A DNA stretch of 64,000 nt from Caballeronia peredens (GCA_001544595.2 FCOH02000004.1:186001-250000); one strand, 5' to 3'; counted from the stretch's first letter, positions 25,989 to 34,974 are shown. Translations and numbers: made by a program. The notes: generated by a model not told the origin, from the sequence alone.

Positions 25989-26642
25989 ATGCAATCACAA
26001 CGCTCCACCGCCGCGGCCGACAAGACCGGCACGCGGCAACGACAAGCCTCGAAAGGCTCCTGGATCAGCGGCCGCTGGATGCTCCTGCTGCTGGCGCTCG
26101 TGTGCGCCGCGCCGGTGATCGCGTCGTACCTGATGTATTACGTGTTCAAGCCGGCGGGCGGCACGTCGAGCTACGGCGCGCTGATCGAACCGCAGCGGCC
26201 GATTCCCGCGCAACTCGTCGTCACCGACGAAAGCGGGCAACGCCTGCCGCTCAAGTCGCTCGAAGGCAAATGGCTGATGGTGATGGTCAACGGCAGCGAT
26301 TGCGACGAAGCGTGCGCCACGCGTCTCTACTTCATGCGTCAGGTGCGCGCGCTGCAAAGCGGCGAGCGCGAACGCGTCGTGAACGTCTGGCTGCGCACCG
26401 ATGACAAGCCGGTCTCCGACGTGATCAAGACCGCGTATCCGCAGCCCGACACGCGCATGCTCGTCACGGACGAGCCGGCGATCGCGGCGTGGCTGCCCGT
26501 GAGCGACGGCACGAAGCTCACGGATCACATCTTTCTCGTCGATCCGAACGGCAATCTGATGATGCGTTTCCCGCAGAATCCCGATCCGAAGAAGATCAAC
26601 GCGGATGTGGCGAAGCTCTTGAAGTGGTCGCGCATCGGCTGA
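25989..26642 (+). CDS. SCO-like thioredoxin-fold membrane protein in the oxidase cluster
   Basis: 217 residues. One membrane helix lies at about 30-52, then a periplasmic thioredoxin-like domain. A CxxxC pair (Cys105, Cys109 in GSDCDEACA) and a later His180 (LTDHIFLVDPNG) mirror the copper-binding residues of SCO proteins. It is shorter and more diverged than the SCO at 28676-29266. Position between surf1 and ctaA supports a role in CuA assembly or thiol redox. Confidence 0.82.
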   Translation: MQSQRSTAAADKTGTRQRQASKGSWISGRWMLLLLALVCAAPVIASYLMYYVFKPAGGTSSYGALIEPQRPIPAQLVVTDESGQRLPLKSLEGKWLMVMVNGSDCDEACATRLYFMRQVRALQSGERERVVNVWLRTDDKPVSDVIKTAYPQPDTRMLVTDEPAIAAWLPVSDGTKLTDHIFLVDPNGNLMMRFPQNPDPKKINADVAKLLKWSRIG

Positions 26643-26654
26643 AGGCGGACAAGC

Positions 26655-27764
26655 ATGTTCTTACTGCAACTCGGTCTGATCGGCTTGTGCATCGCGCTGC
26701 TGCCGCTTTCCTATGTGTGGGTCAAAGCCGACGACGACAAATTCCGCAAGCTCGTCTGGCTCACGACCTTCCTGACGCTCGACCTCATCATGTTCGGCGG
26801 CTTCACGCGCCTGACCGACTCCGGCCTCGGCTGTCCCGACTGGCCGGGCTGTTATGGCACGTCGTCGCCGTTCATCGCGCATGCGCAGATCGCGGCCGCG
26901 TACCAGGCGATGCCCACCGGCCCCGTCAGCATGGTGAAGGCGTGGATCGAGATGCTGCACCGCTATTTCGCGATGGCGATCGGCGTGCTGATCATCGCGC
27001 AGGTGGTCATCGCGTGGACGGCGCGTGTGAAGAAGCGTCCGCTGCACGTGTCGCCGTGGTGGCCGACGGGCATTCTGCTGCTGATCCTGCTGCAAGGCGC
27101 GTTCGGCGCGTGGACCGTCACGCTCAAGCTCCAGCCGGTGATCGTCACGACGCACCTGTTGCTCGGACTCGCGCTGCTCGGCGTGCTCGGCTGGCTCGCG
27201 GCACGCATGACGCCCATTCCATCGCTCGACACCGCGGCCGCGCGCTGGATGCCCGCCGCCGCGTTCGGCCTGGGCTTGCTCGTCGTGCAGATCGCGCTGG
27301 GCGGCTGGGTCAGCACGAATTACGCGGTGCTCGCGTGCACGGACTTTCCGCTGTGCAACGGCCAATGGATTCCGCCGATGAACTTCGAGCACGGTTTTCA
27401 CCTGTGGCGCGCGCTCGGCATGACCGGCGACGGCGACGTGATCTCGCAGGACGCGCTCGTCGCGATTCACTGGACGCATCGCACGTTCGCGGTCGTCGTG
27501 GTGCTGTATCTGCTGTGGCTCGCGTTCAGACTGCGACGATTCGAATCGCTGCGAAAGCCCGCAAACGGCGTATTGTTGATGATCGTCGTCCAGTTCCTGA
27601 CCGGCATGTCGAACATCGTGCTGCAATGGCCGCTGCCCGTCGCGGTCGCTCATAATGGCGGGGCCGCGATCCTGTTGCTGCTGCTCGTTATGCTAAACTT
27701 TCGAATCTCTTCCAGCCGTCCCGGCCGCGCCGCTGTTCCCGCGCGCGACGTCGTTTCAGCGTGA
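26655..27764 (+). CDS. ctaA: Haem A synthase (COX15/CtaA)
   Basis: 369 residues with about eight membrane helices in two four-helix halves. Conserved pieces are FGGFTRLTDSGLGCPDWPGCYG near residue 47, EMLHRYFAM near 99, THLLLGLALLG near 170 and the histidine of IHWTHRTFAV near 275. It oxidises the C8 methyl of haem O to give haem A. It is followed 9 bp later by ctaB, so the two haem A steps are cotranscribed. Confidence 0.96.
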   Translation: MFLLQLGLIGLCIALLPLSYVWVKADDDKFRKLVWLTTFLTLDLIMFGGFTRLTDSGLGCPDWPGCYGTSSPFIAHAQIAAAYQAMPTGPVSMVKAWIEMLHRYFAMAIGVLIIAQVVIAWTARVKKRPLHVSPWWPTGILLLILLQGAFGAWTVTLKLQPVIVTTHLLLGLALLGVLGWLAARMTPIPSLDTAAARWMPAAAFGLGLLVVQIALGGWVSTNYAVLACTDFPLCNGQWIPPMNFEHGFHLWRALGMTGDGDVISQDALVAIHWTHRTFAVVVVLYLLWLAFRLRRFESLRKPANGVLLMIVVQFLTGMSNIVLQWPLPVAVAHNGGAAILLLLLVMLNFRISSSRPGRAAVPARDVVSA

Positions 27765-27773
27765 CTCCACATC

Positions 27774-28679
27774 ATGGATAGCACGACACTACATTCCCCA
27801 CTCGGCAGCCGCGTTTCGCAATACATTGCGCTGACCAAGCCGCGCGTCACGCAACTCGCCGTGTTCTGTGCCGTCATCGGCATGTTTCTGTCCACGCCGG
27901 GCATGGTGCCCTGGGACAAGCTCATCGGCGGCGCCGTCGGCATCTGGCTGCTGGCCGGCGCGGCGTTCGCGATCAATTGTCTCGTCGAGCAGAAAGTCGA
28001 TGCGAAGATGCGCCGCACCGCATGGCGTCCGTCCGCGCGCGGGCAGATCACGTCGACGCAAATCCTGACATTCTCGGCGGTGCTCGGCGGCATCGGCATG
28101 TGGACGCTCTACACGTTCACCAATCCGCTCACGATGTGGCTCACCATTGCCACGTTCGTCGGCTATGCGGTCGTCTACACGCTGCTGCTCAAGCCGTTCA
28201 CGCCGCAGAACATCGTGATCGGCGGCGCGTCCGGCGCCATGCCGCCCGCGCTCGGCTGGGCCGCGGTGACCGGCGCGGTTCCCGGCGACGCGTGGATTCT
28301 CGTGCTGATCATCTTCGTGTGGACGCCGCCGCATTTCTGGGCGCTCGCGCTGTATCGCCGCAAGGACTACGAGAACGCCGGCCTGCCGATGCTGCCGATC
28401 ACGCACGGCGAGAAGTACACGCTGCTCAACATCTTCCTGTACACGCTCGTGCTGTTCGCGGTCACGCTGATGCCGTATATCTCCGGCATGAGCGGCGTGG
28501 TGTATCTGGCGAGCGCCGTGGCGCTCGGCGCGGGGTTCATCGGCTATGCGTGGAAGATGTATCGCGAATACTCCGACGCTCTCGCGCGCAAGACCTTCCG
28601 TTACTCGATCGTGTATCTGTCGCTGCTGTTCGGCGCGCTGCTTGTCGATCATTACGTCCGCACGGTGATCGGCGCATGA
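27774..28679 (+). CDS. ctaB: Protoheme IX farnesyltransferase (haem O synthase)
   Basis: A 301-residue UbiA-family prenyltransferase with about nine membrane helices. The first polyprenyl-diphosphate motif is [15 protein letters not shown] near residue 65-79, and the second region [19 protein letters not shown] near 197. It converts haem B to haem O. The stop overlaps the next gene start as ATGA, so the SCO gene is probably translationally coupled. Confidence 0.96.
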   Translation: MDSTTLHSPLGSRVSQYIALTKPRVTQLAVFCAVIGMFLSTPGMVPWDKLIGGAVGIWLLAGAAFAINCLVEQKVDAKMRRTAWRPSARGQITSTQILTFSAVLGGIGMWTLYTFTNPLTMWLTIATFVGYAVVYTLLLKPFTPQNIVIGGASGAMPPALGWAAVTGAVPGDAWILVLIIFVWTPPHFWALALYRRKDYENAGLPMLPITHGEKYTLLNIFLYTLVLFAVTLMPYISGMSGVVYLASAVALGAGFIGYAWKMYREYSDALARKTFRYSIVYLSLLFGALLVDHYVRTVIGA

Positions 28680-29266
28680 TGGTCTTTCTGCGACGTTTCC
28701 TTGCGCTGCTCGTTTTCGCGGCGCTGCTCTCCGCGTGCGAAAAAGCGCCGGATTTCAAGAATCTCGACATCACCGGGAACAAGCAGTTCGGCAGTGAATT
28801 CTCGCTGCCCGACACGCACGGCAAGACGCGCACCCTGGCGGACTTCAAGGGCAAAGCGGTCGTGCTGTTCTTCGGATACACGCATTGCCCCGACGTGTGC
28901 CCGACGACGCTCGCGGAACTCTCGCAGGCGATGCAGCAACTCGGCGACAAATCGAAGGATGTGCAGGTGCTGATGGTCACCGTCGATCCCGCGCGCGACA
29001 CGCCCGACCTGCTGAGTCAGTATGTGGCCGCGTTCAATTCGTCGTATATCGGTTTGCGACCGGCGAACGACGCGCAACTGGCGCAAGTGGCCAAGGACTT
29101 CCGCGTCTATTACGCGAAGTCGCAGGGCAAGACCCCCGACGATTACACGATGGACCACACCGCCGCGAGTTATGTGTTCGACAAGGACGGCAAGCTGCGT
29201 CTCTTCGCGCGCGACGGTCAGGGCGTCGAGCCCTGGGTGCACGATCTCAAGTTGCTGATCGACTGA
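28676..29266 (+). CDS. SCO1/SenC copper chaperone lipoprotein
   Basis: 196 residues. The N-terminus is a lipoprotein signal with lipobox LLSAC (Cys21). The thioredoxin-fold domain carries the copper-binding pair Cys71 and Cys75 in [12 protein letters not shown] and His161 in [11 protein letters not shown] proteins load copper onto CuA of subunit II. It overlaps ctaB by 4 bp. Its stop codon lies inside the first unit of a 10-bp triplicate repeat. Confidence 0.95.
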   Translation: MMVFLRRFLALLVFAALLSACEKAPDFKNLDITGNKQFGSEFSLPDTHGKTRTLADFKGKAVVLFFGYTHCPDVCPTTLAELSQAMQQLGDKSKDVQVLMVTVDPARDTPDLLSQYVAAFNSSYIGLRPANDAQLAQVAKDFRVYYAKSQGKTPDDYTMDHTAASYVFDKDGKLRLFARDGQGVEPWVHDLKLLID

Positions 29267-29290
29267 TTGCGACTGATTGCGACTGATTGC
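29261..29290. repeat. Three tandem copies of a 10-bp unit at the SCO gene end
   Basis: The unit GACTGATTGC occurs three times without mismatch. The first copy contains the SCO stop TGA (29264-29266). The array ends directly against the terminator stem. It looks like recent slippage. Confidence 0.9.
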
Positions 29291-29291
29291 G

Positions 29292-29315
29292 AAAGCGGCC
29301 CGCCCGGGCCGCTTT
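29292..29315. terminator. Bidirectional terminator between SCO and YciI genes
   Basis: A 10-bp stem (AAAGCGGCCC and GGGCCGCTTT) has a 4-nt loop, with T residues following on the plus strand and matching A residues on the other side. It lies between two convergent genes. Confidence 0.8.
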
Positions 29316-29320
29316 TCATT

Positions 29321-29620
29321 TCAGGCGTCCGAAGACGGTTCGGGCAGGTTCAGTCCGGGCGCGAGCCGCGTCGCCTTGAACTCGGTGATTTCGTAGTGCG
29401 CGAGCTTTTGCCGGGCGAACGGATCTTCCGCGAGGATCGCATCGAGCTTTTCGCGCTCGATGCCCGACGCCAGAATGACGCCGCCTTCGCGTGGCACCTT
29501 CGGCCCGGCGATCACGAACACGCCTGCCGCGAAATAACGCTCGAGAAAGACGCGATGCGCGTCCAGCGCATCGTCGATTTCGGCGAGCGCGCCGGTGTAA
29601 CGCAGATTGATCACATACAT
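29321..29620 (-). CDS. YciI-family protein
   Basis: A 99-residue protein filled by a YCII domain (ferredoxin-like fold). The conserved His is in DAHRVFLERYF and the acidic residue in EDPFARQKLAHYEI. Start ATG 29620 gives the normal length. YciI-like proteins resemble dechlorinases of muconolactone type, but no physiological role is established. It stands alone between convergent SCO and divergent metQ. Confidence 0.85.
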   Translation of the reverse strand: MYVINLRYTGALAEIDDALDAHRVFLERYFAAGVFVIAGPKVPREGGVILASGIEREKLDAILAEDPFARQKLAHYEITEFKATRLAPGLNLPEPSSDA

Positions 29621-29828
29621 GTCGATACGTCCTCGGTGCGTGAACTTGAGACATTCTGTGGCGATTTTATCCGCGCAGTGAAACGCGTGATATTCACATG
29701 AACATTCTGTATTTCGGTTTGCACCAAAGCCGTGCGAATATTTGCCGCCTCGGTTTGAATCGCAGGCCGAACGATCAGAGTAGCGATCAGACAATCCAGC
29801 AAGAACGCATCATCGAAACAGGAACACC

Positions 29829-30632
29829 ATGCAGCGCAGAAATTTGCTCAAGGCCCTCACCGCCGCCTTTTTAATCACGAACTTCGCCGCCGCTCACGCC
29901 GATGACAAAGTCATCAAGGTCGGAACGATCGGCGGCCCCGACGCGCAGATCTGGCAAGTCGTGCAGAAGGTCGCGAAGCGCGACGGGCTCAACGTGAAAG
30001 TGATCGAATTCAACGACTACGTTCAGCCGAACGCCGCTCTCGATGCCGGCGATCTCGACGCGAACAGCTTTCAACATCAGCCATATCTCGACAGTCAGAT
30101 CAAGCAGCGCGGCTACAAGATCGTCAACGCCGGTCTGACCTACATTTCGCCCCTCGGCGTGTATTCGAAGAAACTGAAGTCGCTGAAGGATCTGCCCCAG
30201 GGCGCGAAGGTCGCGGTACCGAACGATCCGTCGAACGAGAATCGCGCGCTGCTGCTGCTTCAGACGCAAGGCGTGATCAAGCTGAAGGCGGGCGCGGGCA
30301 CGAACGGCAATAACGCGACGGCGCTCGACGTGGCGGAGAATCCGAAGAAGATCAAGCTCGTCGAACTCGACGCCGCGCAACTGCCGCGCACGCTCGCCGA
30401 CGTCGACGCCGCCGCGATCAACACGAACTTCGCGCTGGCGGCCGGCCTGCAGCCCACGAAAGACGCGATCGCGCTCGAGGACGTGCATAGCCCGTACGCG
30501 AACCTGATCGCCGTGCGCGCGAAGGACAAGGACCAGCCGTGGGTGAAGAAGCTCGTCGCGGCATATCAGTCCGAGGACGTGCGTCAGTTCCTGAAGAGCG
30601 AATTCAAGGGTTCGGTCGTGCCTTCGTTCTAA
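29829..30632 (+). CDS. metQ: MetQ/NlpA-family substrate-binding protein (methionine ABC transporter type)
   Basis: 267 residues. Signal peptide at 1-24 (ends AAAHA), with QRRNLLKA near its start, a twin-arginine pattern close to but not matching a full Tat motif. No lipobox cysteine is present, so it is probably periplasmic rather than lipidated. The NlpA core shows VIEFNDYVQPNAALDAGDLD and ANSFQHQPYLDSQI near 60-90. Family members bind D- or L-methionine. No metN or metI is adjacent, so it is an orphan binding protein here. Confidence 0.88.
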   Translation: MQRRNLLKALTAAFLITNFAAAHADDKVIKVGTIGGPDAQIWQVVQKVAKRDGLNVKVIEFNDYVQPNAALDAGDLDANSFQHQPYLDSQIKQRGYKIVNAGLTYISPLGVYSKKLKSLKDLPQGAKVAVPNDPSNENRALLLLQTQGVIKLKAGAGTNGNNATALDVAENPKKIKLVELDAAQLPRTLADVDAAAINTNFALAAGLQPTKDAIALEDVHSPYANLIAVRAKDKDQPWVKKLVAAYQSEDVRQFLKSEFKGSVVPSF

Positions 30633-30658
30633 GCGAGAGATAGTCCGCAGCAATTCGA

Positions 30659-30685
30659 CGGCGTCCCGAGGGACGCCGTTTTGCT
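30659..30685 (+). terminator. Rho-independent terminator after metQ
   Basis: A 9-bp stem ACGGCGTCC/GGACGCCGT with a 4-nt loop (CGAG) is followed by TTTTGC. It lies 26 bp after the metQ stop and 15 bp before the stop of the convergent MarR-GNAT gene. Confidence 0.75.
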
Positions 30686-30700
30686 TTAAGCGGTCGCAAT

Positions 30701-31627
30701 TCAGTCGACGCACATCTGCTGCAGTTCCCTTTGCCAGACCACGGCCCGCGTGCCTTCCTGTACCGGCCTGAAGCCGGCGTGCATGAAGAGTCCGCACAGA
30801 TCTTCCTGCGGCTCTTCGAGGCGGCAGATCACTTGCTCGTAGCGCGCGCCGTGCGCGAAATTCGCGCATGCGGCGACGAGCCGTTCGCCCAGCCCGTGCC
30901 GGCGCGCGCCCGGTTCGACGAAAAGCAATTCGATGCGCGCCTGCGTTTCGGACTCCGCAGCAAGCAGCGCCGCGCCGACGCGCGTATGGCTGTCCTGCTC
31001 GGCGACCCAGCACGCGATGCGCGGCGTGTTCGACTGCATTGCGGCAAGAAAGCGCGACACCAGCTTGGTTGCGATCGCTTCGTTGGTGAGCCTCGGCCGG
31101 TCGCCCGGGGACAGGGCCGCGTGGCGCTCGATCATCCAGCCGAAATCTCCGCCGCGCGGCGCGCGCAGCCGTGACTCCGCGCCGCTGCCGGGCGGCGACA
31201 GCAGCCGTTCGACGTCCGCCATGGCCGTGCACAACTGCTCGATTTCCGAGGCCGACAATTTCTTGAGCAGCGCGGCGGCCTCGGCGGAGACGTGAAGATC
31301 GATTTCGTCGACCTTTTCCTTGGCCTCCTGCGTGATCGAAAGCAGATGCGCCCGGCCATCCGATTCGTTTCGCCGGCGCTCCACGAGGCCGAGTTTCTGG
31401 AAGTTGTTGATCAGCCGGCTCAGATATCCGGTGTCCAGCCCGAGGTTGCGCGATAAATCAGCGGCTGTGCTGGCGCGGTGCTGCCCCAGTTCATGAAGGA
31501 TGCGCACCTCGGTCAGGGAAAGTGAACTTTTGTGAAGCCGTTCGTGCAGCGCGCCGGTATGACGCGCATAAAAACGATTGAAGCGGCGTACTGCTTCGAC
31601 GGCCCGGCTCGGATCGGAATGGCCCAT
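30701..31627 (-). CDS. MarR-type regulator fused to a GNAT acetyltransferase domain
   Basis: 308 residues. Residues about 1-140 form a MarR winged helix (EVRILHELGQHRASTAADLSRNLGLDTGYLSRLINNFQKLG). Residues about 160-305 form a GNAT domain with the acetyl-CoA loop PGARRHGLGERLV. This two-domain arrangement is known in proteobacteria. The ligand and acetyl target are unknown. It faces gntR across a 316-bp region containing an 18-bp palindrome that may be its operator. Confidence 0.9.
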   Translation of the reverse strand: MGHSDPSRAVEAVRRFNRFYARHTGALHERLHKSSLSLTEVRILHELGQHRASTAADLSRNLGLDTGYLSRLINNFQKLGLVERRRNESDGRAHLLSITQEAKEKVDEIDLHVSAEAAALLKKLSASEIEQLCTAMADVERLLSPPGSGAESRLRAPRGGDFGWMIERHAALSPGDRPRLTNEAIATKLVSRFLAAMQSNTPRIACWVAEQDSHTRVGAALLAAESETQARIELLFVEPGARRHGLGERLVAACANFAHGARYEQVICRLEEPQEDLCGLFMHAGFRPVQEGTRAVVWQRELQQMCVD

Positions 31628-31824
31628 ATCTAGTCTCTCGAGGATTGATTGAATTAATTTTGAATCCGAACTAATAAGTGCATTGTGCCAAAGTCGTACG
31701 ACCGTGCGAATACGAAAATGCCCGAAAAGTTAGAGAACAGGCAAGCAAGGAACCAATTCGGCAAGTGGACCTGAGCTTGGGGTAAGTCCTGATGCCAAAG
31801 ATGTTTCGATGAAATTCGATAAAC

Positions 31825-31842
31825 ATCAATTAACCAATTGAT
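31825..31842. promoter_or_regulatory. 18-bp palindrome, candidate MarR or GntR operator
   Basis: Perfect 7-bp arms ATCAATT and AATTGAT flank AACC. The size and AT content fit MarR-family operators. It lies 198 bp from the MarR-GNAT start and 102 bp from the GntR start. The binding protein is a guess. Confidence 0.5.
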
Positions 31843-31885
31843 TTCTAACGATTTATAGGTGTTTTGATAAGGTCGGTTCTTAGCG

Positions 31886-31913
31886 TTGACTGGTATTATG
31901 TTGGTTATATAAT
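31886..31913 (+). promoter_or_regulatory. Sigma-70 promoter of gntR/nag operon
   Basis: TTGACT (31886-31891) and TATAAT (31908-31913) are separated by 16 bp. The expected start near 31920 leaves a short leader to the ATG at 31944. Inside the spacer, TGGTATTA and TGGTTATA form a direct repeat that could bind the GntR protein itself. Confidence 0.7.
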
Positions 31914-31943
31914 GGGCTCCAATTTGGTACGCGAGAGCATTCG

Positions 31944-32678
31944 ATGGGGCACCGCTGGCAAGATTTGACGCCTGACGCGCAGAGCGATACCCCGCTTTAT
32001 CTCCAGTTGGCCTCGCGACTGGCGACCGCCATTCACGCAGGAACGTGGTCGGCCGGCGAGGCGCTGCCTTCGGAGCGCACGCTGTCGGACGGTGTCGGGG
32101 TATCGCGCATCACGGCGAGAAAGGCCATCGCGCTGCTCGTCGAACAAGGCTTGATCCGGCGTGTGCGCGGCGCGGGCAGTTTCATCACCCCGCGCACTGA
32201 AGATCCGCTGTCACGTCTCACCGGTTTCAGTCGAAAGATGGAACAACGCGGTTTCACGCCGGATTCGGTCTGGCTGGATCGCGGACTAAGAGCAGCGAAT
32301 CGGGATGAAGCCGTGCGTCTCGGCTTGTCTCCGGGCGCAGCCGTTGCCAGTCTGAGGCGATTGCGGCGCGCCGACGGCATCGTGATGGCGGTCGAGCATT
32401 CGGCGTTGCCGGTCGCCGTGGTGCCGGACCCGCTCGCGATCGGCGCATCGCTTTATCGGTATCTCGAGGAACGCGGCTTGTCGGTGGTGCGCGCCCTGCA
32501 ACACTTTCGCGCCGTGAACGCCGGCGTGGAAGTCGCGCGGCTGATGGGCGTGCCGCCGCGCGCTGCACTGCTCGTGATCACGCGTGTCGGCTATTCGGCC
32601 GATCAACGCGCGATCGAATTGACGGACACCTACTGCCGTGACGACTACTACGACTTCGTCGCGGAATTGCATCGATGA
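31944..32678 (+). CDS. nagR: GntR-family (HutC/NagR type) transcriptional regulator
   Basis: 244 residues. The N-terminal winged helix includes YLQLASRLATAIHAG and LPSERTLSDGVGVSRITARKAIALL at about 20-75. A UTRA effector domain follows from about 100 to 235. HutC-subfamily regulators of this layout sense GlcNAc-6-phosphate or GlcN-6-phosphate and repress nag genes. Its position directly upstream of nagA makes it the likely operon regulator; the symbol is by context. Confidence 0.88.
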   Translation: MGHRWQDLTPDAQSDTPLYLQLASRLATAIHAGTWSAGEALPSERTLSDGVGVSRITARKAIALLVEQGLIRRVRGAGSFITPRTEDPLSRLTGFSRKMEQRGFTPDSVWLDRGLRAANRDEAVRLGLSPGAAVASLRRLRRADGIVMAVEHSALPVAVVPDPLAIGASLYRYLEERGLSVVRALQHFRAVNAGVEVARLMGVPPRAALLVITRVGYSADQRAIELTDTYCRDDYYDFVAELHR

Positions 32679-32858
32679 GCGCCGGCACAGGCGCGCTGAC
32701 GTAACGGGCACCACGCACCAGGCACCACAAGCAAGAAGAGAAAGAGAACGAGAGGACTCAAAGGAAGCCGTTTGCTCTTCCGTGATGGAAGCGTGCTCGC
32801 AGCATGGCGCGGACGGCACTGAACCTCATTTTGGCAGCGCGCACCCTCAGAGAAATTC

Positions 32859-33962
32859 ATGCTGAAAGGAAACATACTCACGACCGATGGCTGGATCCAC
32901 GGATCCGTCCGCTTCGAGAACGGCCGCGTGACGGCGCTCGAAGGCCATATCGCCGATCCGCTCGCCAACGACGCGCCATACATCCTGCCCGGCTTCATCG
33001 ATCTGCATGTGCATGGCGGCGGCGGGCGCGACATCATGGAAGGTGGCGATGCGGCGGACACCGTCGCGCGCCAGCACGCGCAGCACGGCACGACGAGCCT
33101 GCTCGCCACCACGATGACCGCGCCGCGCGACGAACTGATGCAGGTCGTCGCGGGCCTGGGCGAACAGGCGAAGCGCCGTGCCGCGGGTGGCGCGCGCGTG
33201 CTGGGCGTGCATCTCGAAGGCCCGTACATCAATCCGGGCAAGCTCGGCGCGCAGCCGGACGCGGCCGCCGTCGCGGTGCGCGAAGAAGTGCTGAAGTATC
33301 TCGAACTCGCGCCGATCCGCGTCGTGACGATCGCGCCGGAAATCTCCGGGCATCTCAGCATCATTGCCGATCTGGCGGCGCGCGGCGTGCGCGTGCAGCT
33401 GGGCCATTCGCTCGGCACGTATGACGACGCCGTCAACGCGCTCAAGCACGGCGCGCGCGGCTTCACGCATCTGTTCAACGCGATGTCGCCGCTGCATCAC
33501 CGCGATCCCGGCATGGTCGGCGCGGCGCTCGCGCATGCGGAATACGCCGAACTCATCCCCGATCTGCTGCACGTGCATCCGGGCGCGATCCGCGCCGCGA
33601 TGCGCGCGATCCCGCGTCTTTACGTCGTGACCGACAGCACGTCGGCGGCCGGCATGCCCGACGGCGAATATCGCCTCGGCAGCCAGCATGTCACCAAATG
33701 CATGGGCGGCGTCCGTCTCGCGGACGGCACGCTCGCCGGCAGCACCCTGACCATGGATCAGGCGCTGCGCAATCTCGTCTCGCTGGGCATTCCGCTCGCG
33801 GACGTCTCGAATCGCCTGTCGCGCTTTCCCGCCGACTACCTCGGACTCGAAGATCGCGGCCGCATCGCGCGTGGCGCATGGGCCGATCTCGTCGTGCTCG
33901 ACCGGGACCTCGCGCTGACCGCCACGTATGTCGAAGGAGAATCAATTGTCGAATATGCTTAA
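32859..33962 (+). CDS. nagA: N-acetylglucosamine-6-phosphate deacetylase
   Basis: 367 residues. The metal site begins with LHVHGGGG near residue 50, with the Glu in HLEGPYINPGKLG near 123, the substrate loop THLFNAMSPLHHRDPG near 205 and the catalytic Asp in VTDSTSAAGMPDG near 258. It removes acetate from GlcNAc-6-P in the cytoplasm. It is the first enzyme gene of the nag operon, 180 bp after gntR, and overlaps the SIS gene by 17 bp. Confidence 0.95.
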   Translation: MLKGNILTTDGWIHGSVRFENGRVTALEGHIADPLANDAPYILPGFIDLHVHGGGGRDIMEGGDAADTVARQHAQHGTTSLLATTMTAPRDELMQVVAGLGEQAKRRAAGGARVLGVHLEGPYINPGKLGAQPDAAAVAVREEVLKYLELAPIRVVTIAPEISGHLSIIADLAARGVRVQLGHSLGTYDDAVNALKHGARGFTHLFNAMSPLHHRDPGMVGAALAHAEYAELIPDLLHVHPGAIRAAMRAIPRLYVVTDSTSAAGMPDGEYRLGSQHVTKCMGGVRLADGTLAGSTLTMDQALRNLVSLGIPLADVSNRLSRFPADYLGLEDRGRIARGAWADLVVLDRDLALTATYVEGESIVEYA

Positions 33963-34962
33963 TGAGGCGCTGGAATCCGCGGATGTCGTCGCGGCCCAGC
34001 TCGCCGACACCTCGCGCATCGAAGCGCTCGCCGTCAAGCTCGCCGAACAGCCGCGCCATGTCGCGCTGACGGTCGCGCGCGGCAGTTCCGATCACGCCGC
34101 GAGTTACTTCGCCAGCCTGACGATGAGCCGCATCGGCGTGCCGGTGGCATCGCTGCCGATGTCGGTCGCGACGCTCCAGCAGGCGCCGTTGCGTGTCTCC
34201 GGACAACTCGCCGTCGCGTTCTCGCAATCGGGCAAGAGCCCCGATCTCGTCGGCACGATGCAGGCGCTGCGCGACGCCGGCGCGTTCACCGTCGCGGCGG
34301 TCAACGTCGCGGGTTCGCCGCTCGAAAGCGCGTGCGAGTACTTCCTGCCGCTGCTCGCCGGTCCCGAACTGTCGGTGGCCGCGACCAAGAGCTATATCGC
34401 GATGCTGTCGCTGTCGGCCATCGTGATCGCGCACGTGCAGCGCGACGCCGAATTGCTCAAGGCGCTCGAATCGCTGCCGGAAAAGCTGCGCGCCGCGGGC
34501 AAGCTCGACTGGACGCGCGCCGTGAACGAGCTGAAGGACGTCGATCGCATGATCGTGATCGGCCGCGGTCTCGGTCTCGCGATCGCGCAGGAAGCGGCGC
34601 TCAAGCTCAAGGAAACCTCGGGCATCCAGGCCGAAGCGTTCTCCAGCGCGGAAGTGCGTCACGGGCCGATGGAAATCATCGACCGCGACTATCCGCTGCT
34701 CGTGTTCGCGCCGCGCGGACCGGAGCAGGCAGGGCTGATCCAGCTCGCCGCCGACATGCGCGCCCGCGGTGCGCGCGTGCTGCTCGCCGCGCCCGACGAC
34801 GTCGCGGACGCGGAGTTGCCGCTCGTCGCCACCGACCACCCGGCGCTCGATCCGATCGCCGCGATTCTTTCGTTCTACGTGATGGCCGCGGGTCTGGCCG
34901 CCGCGCGCGGGCGCAATCCCGACGCGCCGCGCCACCTGAACAAGGTCACCGAAACCCATTGA
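33946..34962 (+). CDS. nagB2: SIS-domain glucosamine-6-phosphate deaminase (NagB-II/AgaS-like)
   Basis: 338 residues from TTG 33946, preferred because AAGGAG sits 6 bp upstream; ATG 33928 and 33955 are in frame. Two SIS domains are present: ARGSSDHAASYF and FSQSGKSPDLV in the first, IGRGLGLAIAQEAALKLKETSG and SAEVRHGPMEII in the second. There is no glutamine amidotransferase domain, unlike GlmS. In nag operons lacking classical nagB this family deaminates GlcN-6-P to fructose-6-P. The start lies inside nagA, implying coupling. Confidence 0.88.
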   Translation: MSNMLNEALESADVVAAQLADTSRIEALAVKLAEQPRHVALTVARGSSDHAASYFASLTMSRIGVPVASLPMSVATLQQAPLRVSGQLAVAFSQSGKSPDLVGTMQALRDAGAFTVAAVNVAGSPLESACEYFLPLLAGPELSVAATKSYIAMLSLSAIVIAHVQRDAELLKALESLPEKLRAAGKLDWTRAVNELKDVDRMIVIGRGLGLAIAQEAALKLKETSGIQAEAFSSAEVRHGPMEIIDRDYPLLVFAPRGPEQAGLIQLAADMRARGARVLLAAPDDVADAELPLVATDHPALDPIAAILSFYVMAAGLAAARGRNPDAPRHLNKVTETH

Positions 34963-34974
34963 GTGAGAAAGCCG

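Larger units (their letters stand above)
31628..31943. other. Divergent regulatory region, MarR-GNAT and GntR genes
   Basis: 316 bp, markedly AT-richer than its surroundings. It holds the 18-bp palindrome at 31825-31842, the sigma-70 promoter at 31886-31913 and an AT-rich imperfect palindrome at 31644-31665 close to the MarR-GNAT start. No coding frame looks real. Confidence 0.6.

Noticed and set aside
29261-29290. Possible start of a CRISPR-like repeat
   Set aside because: Three directly adjacent 10-bp copies without spacers; simple slippage.
33946-34962. Glucosamine-fructose-6-phosphate aminotransferase (GlmS)
   Set aside because: The glutamine amidotransferase half is missing and the gene lies in a catabolic nag operon; a deaminase fits better.
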